From the NCBI RefSeq assembly GCF_038561935.1, contig NZ_CP102770.1:806001-870000 (forward strand): a stretch of 64,000 bases of DNA, in the 5' to 3' direction. This DNA is from Myxococcus stipitatus. Lineage in GTDB: Bacteria > Myxococcota > Myxococcia > Myxococcales > Myxococcaceae. Both the position numbers and the translations under genes were made by a program. This document shows positions 63,299 to 64,000 of the stretch, in pieces (the stretch's first letter is position 1; every line of letters starts with the position of its first letter). The notes under the pieces were generated by a model. That model had not been told where the DNA came from. It ran no database searches and saw nothing but the letters and a program-made list of their open reading frames with translations.

Positions 63299-64000
63299 GT
63301 CGCTCCCTCCGATTTCGTGAGGATTCGGGTTCACGGTAGGCACGCCGAGGCGGAATGCCAGACGGGTCCTCCCTCGCGTCCGGGGCGGGCGTGGGGGCGA
63401 GCGCTCTCGAGAAGGACGTGCTCGGCGGGCCGGCCTCGGGAGTCGCGAGGGAGCGGTGGAGCGCTGGTGGGGCCAGCCCGCCCGCGATGACCGTCAACAC
63501 CAGCGCTGTCGTCACCCAGCGTTCGCGGGGCAACAGGTCCTGGAGCGGCGCGGGGTTCGCGGGGCCGAGGAAGGCGCGGTGACAGGCGCGCAGCAGGGTG
63601 AAGGCATTGAGCGCGAGGGCGGGCGGGAGCAGCAGAAGGTGCCAGGGGTGGGCACCCAGCGTCGCGCGCAGCAGCAGGTCCTCGCTCACGAAGCCCAGCG
63701 TGCCCGGGAGTCCCATCGCCGCGAGGCAGAGCAGCAGGAAGAGCGTGGCCATGCGCGGCGCGCGCGCCGTGAGTCCGCCGAGCTGTTCCAGGTCCGTGGT
63801 GCCGGTGCGTGCCTCGACGGCGCGCACCAGGAGGTCCAGGCCCGTGAAGGCGAGGCCCGCGGCGAGGCAGTGGAGCCAGGCGCCGTGGAGGCCCTCCGGG
63901 TTCGTCGAGGCCACTCCCGTGAGCATCAGCCCTGTCTGGCTCATCACCGCGAAGGCGAGCATGCGTCGGAGGTCCTTCTGGATGAACGCGAGGAGCGCGC
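63222..64000 (-). CDS. NuoM/Mrp-like proton-conducting subunit, 5' end cut by window edge
   Basis: C-terminal part (about 259 codons) of a multi-helix ion-channel subunit of the NADH-quinone oxidoreductase/Mrp antiporter family. IQKDLRRMLAFAVMSQTGLM at the window edge is the typical segment with the proton-path Lys, followed by helices (LHCLAAGLAFTGLDLLVRAV, LFLLLCLAAMGLPGTLGF). The frame continues past the edge. After the last helix (LVLTVIAGGLAPPAL) it runs on for about 75 hydrophilic residues of unlikely composition and overlaps the lipoprotein gene by 77 bp, so the natural end may be earlier or a frameshift may have removed it. Confidence 0.85.
   Translation of the reverse strand, partial: ALLAFIQKDLRRMLAFAVMSQTGLMLTGVASTNPEGLHGAWLHCLAAGLAFTGLDLLVRAVEARTGTTDLEQLGGLTARAPRMATLFLLLCLAAMGLPGTLGFVSEDLLLRATLGAHPWHLLLLPPALALNAFTLLRACHRAFLGPANPAPLQDLLPRERWVTTALVLTVIAGGLAPPALHRSLATPEAGPPSTSFSRALAPTPAPDAREDPSGIPPRRAYREPESSRNRRERHVPGERTKGVGRSSRGDAAARTGRL

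Overview
The window is GC-rich DNA with dense, mostly intact genes and no rRNA, tRNA, CRISPR array or insertion sequence that I can see. It almost certainly comes from a myxobacterium of the Myxococcus group. The strongest marker is an intact pomY-pomZ-pomX cluster (7.9-12.1 kb), the system that positions the division site in Myxococcus xanthus. Many lipoproteins, HEAT-repeat proteins, a CHASE2 cyclase, a PAS histidine kinase and subtilisin-like and metallo-peptidases fit the same lifestyle.

Layout. 0-5 kb: a TetR regulator and two tandem aldehyde dehydrogenases on the minus strand diverge from a phospholipase D-like/glutathione S-transferase pair; three regularly spaced TGAC-N5-GTCA sites lie between them, which suggests an aldehyde or electrophile response. 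5-7.2 kb: an AraC regulator overlaps a fatty acid desaturase, followed by a small XRE regulator. 7.2-12.1 kb: a gene-free leader with two identical small palindromes, then pomYZX. 12.1-17.7 kb: a CHASE2 adenylate cyclase/SH3 protein/M48 lipoprotein operon, then DUF924 and TspO. 17.7-30 kb: a small conserved protein, a three-PAS histidine kinase, an M1 aminopeptidase with HEAT repeats, a J-domain protein, a nuclease/phosphatase-fold protein, a HipA-like kinase overlapping DUF3037, a subtilase with its P domain at the N-terminus, Ohr with an OhrR-type operator, and a GNAT enzyme. 30-41 kb: lipoproteins, a large orphan protein, DUF4139, an amidohydrolase, an alpha/beta hydrolase, RNase Z and DUF2293. 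41.3-46.4 kb: a TetR-controlled RND efflux operon closed by a clear terminator. 46.4-51.3 kb: a STAS-like protein, DUF99, a cold-shock protein and a divergent membrane pyrophosphatase. 51.3-52.3 kb: the longest gene-free stretch, with strong inverted repeats. 52.3-64 kb: a PstS-like lipoprotein, a Vgb-like propeller, an orphan protein with a possible deamidase-like Cys-His motif, a four-CxxCH cytochrome with an Asp/Gly-rich lipoprotein partner, an AtoE-like transporter, a coiled-coil lipoprotein and a truncated NuoM/Mrp-type subunit at the right edge.

The best understood unit is pomXYZ: PomZ is a ParA-type ATPase on the nucleoid, PomX stimulates it, and PomY joins the complex and promotes FtsZ-ring formation at midcell. 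The least understood and most interesting parts are two orphan proteins in visibly less GC-rich stretches (31.8-34.0 and 54.7-55.6 kb), the HipA-like/DUF3037 pair, the unusual domain order of the subtilase, the shortened pyrophosphate-binding motif of the membrane pyrophosphatase, and the structured non-coding DNA upstream of pomY and of the pyrophosphatase. Start sites were chosen by eye from ribosome-binding sites and family length. Functions come from motif recognition, not database searches.
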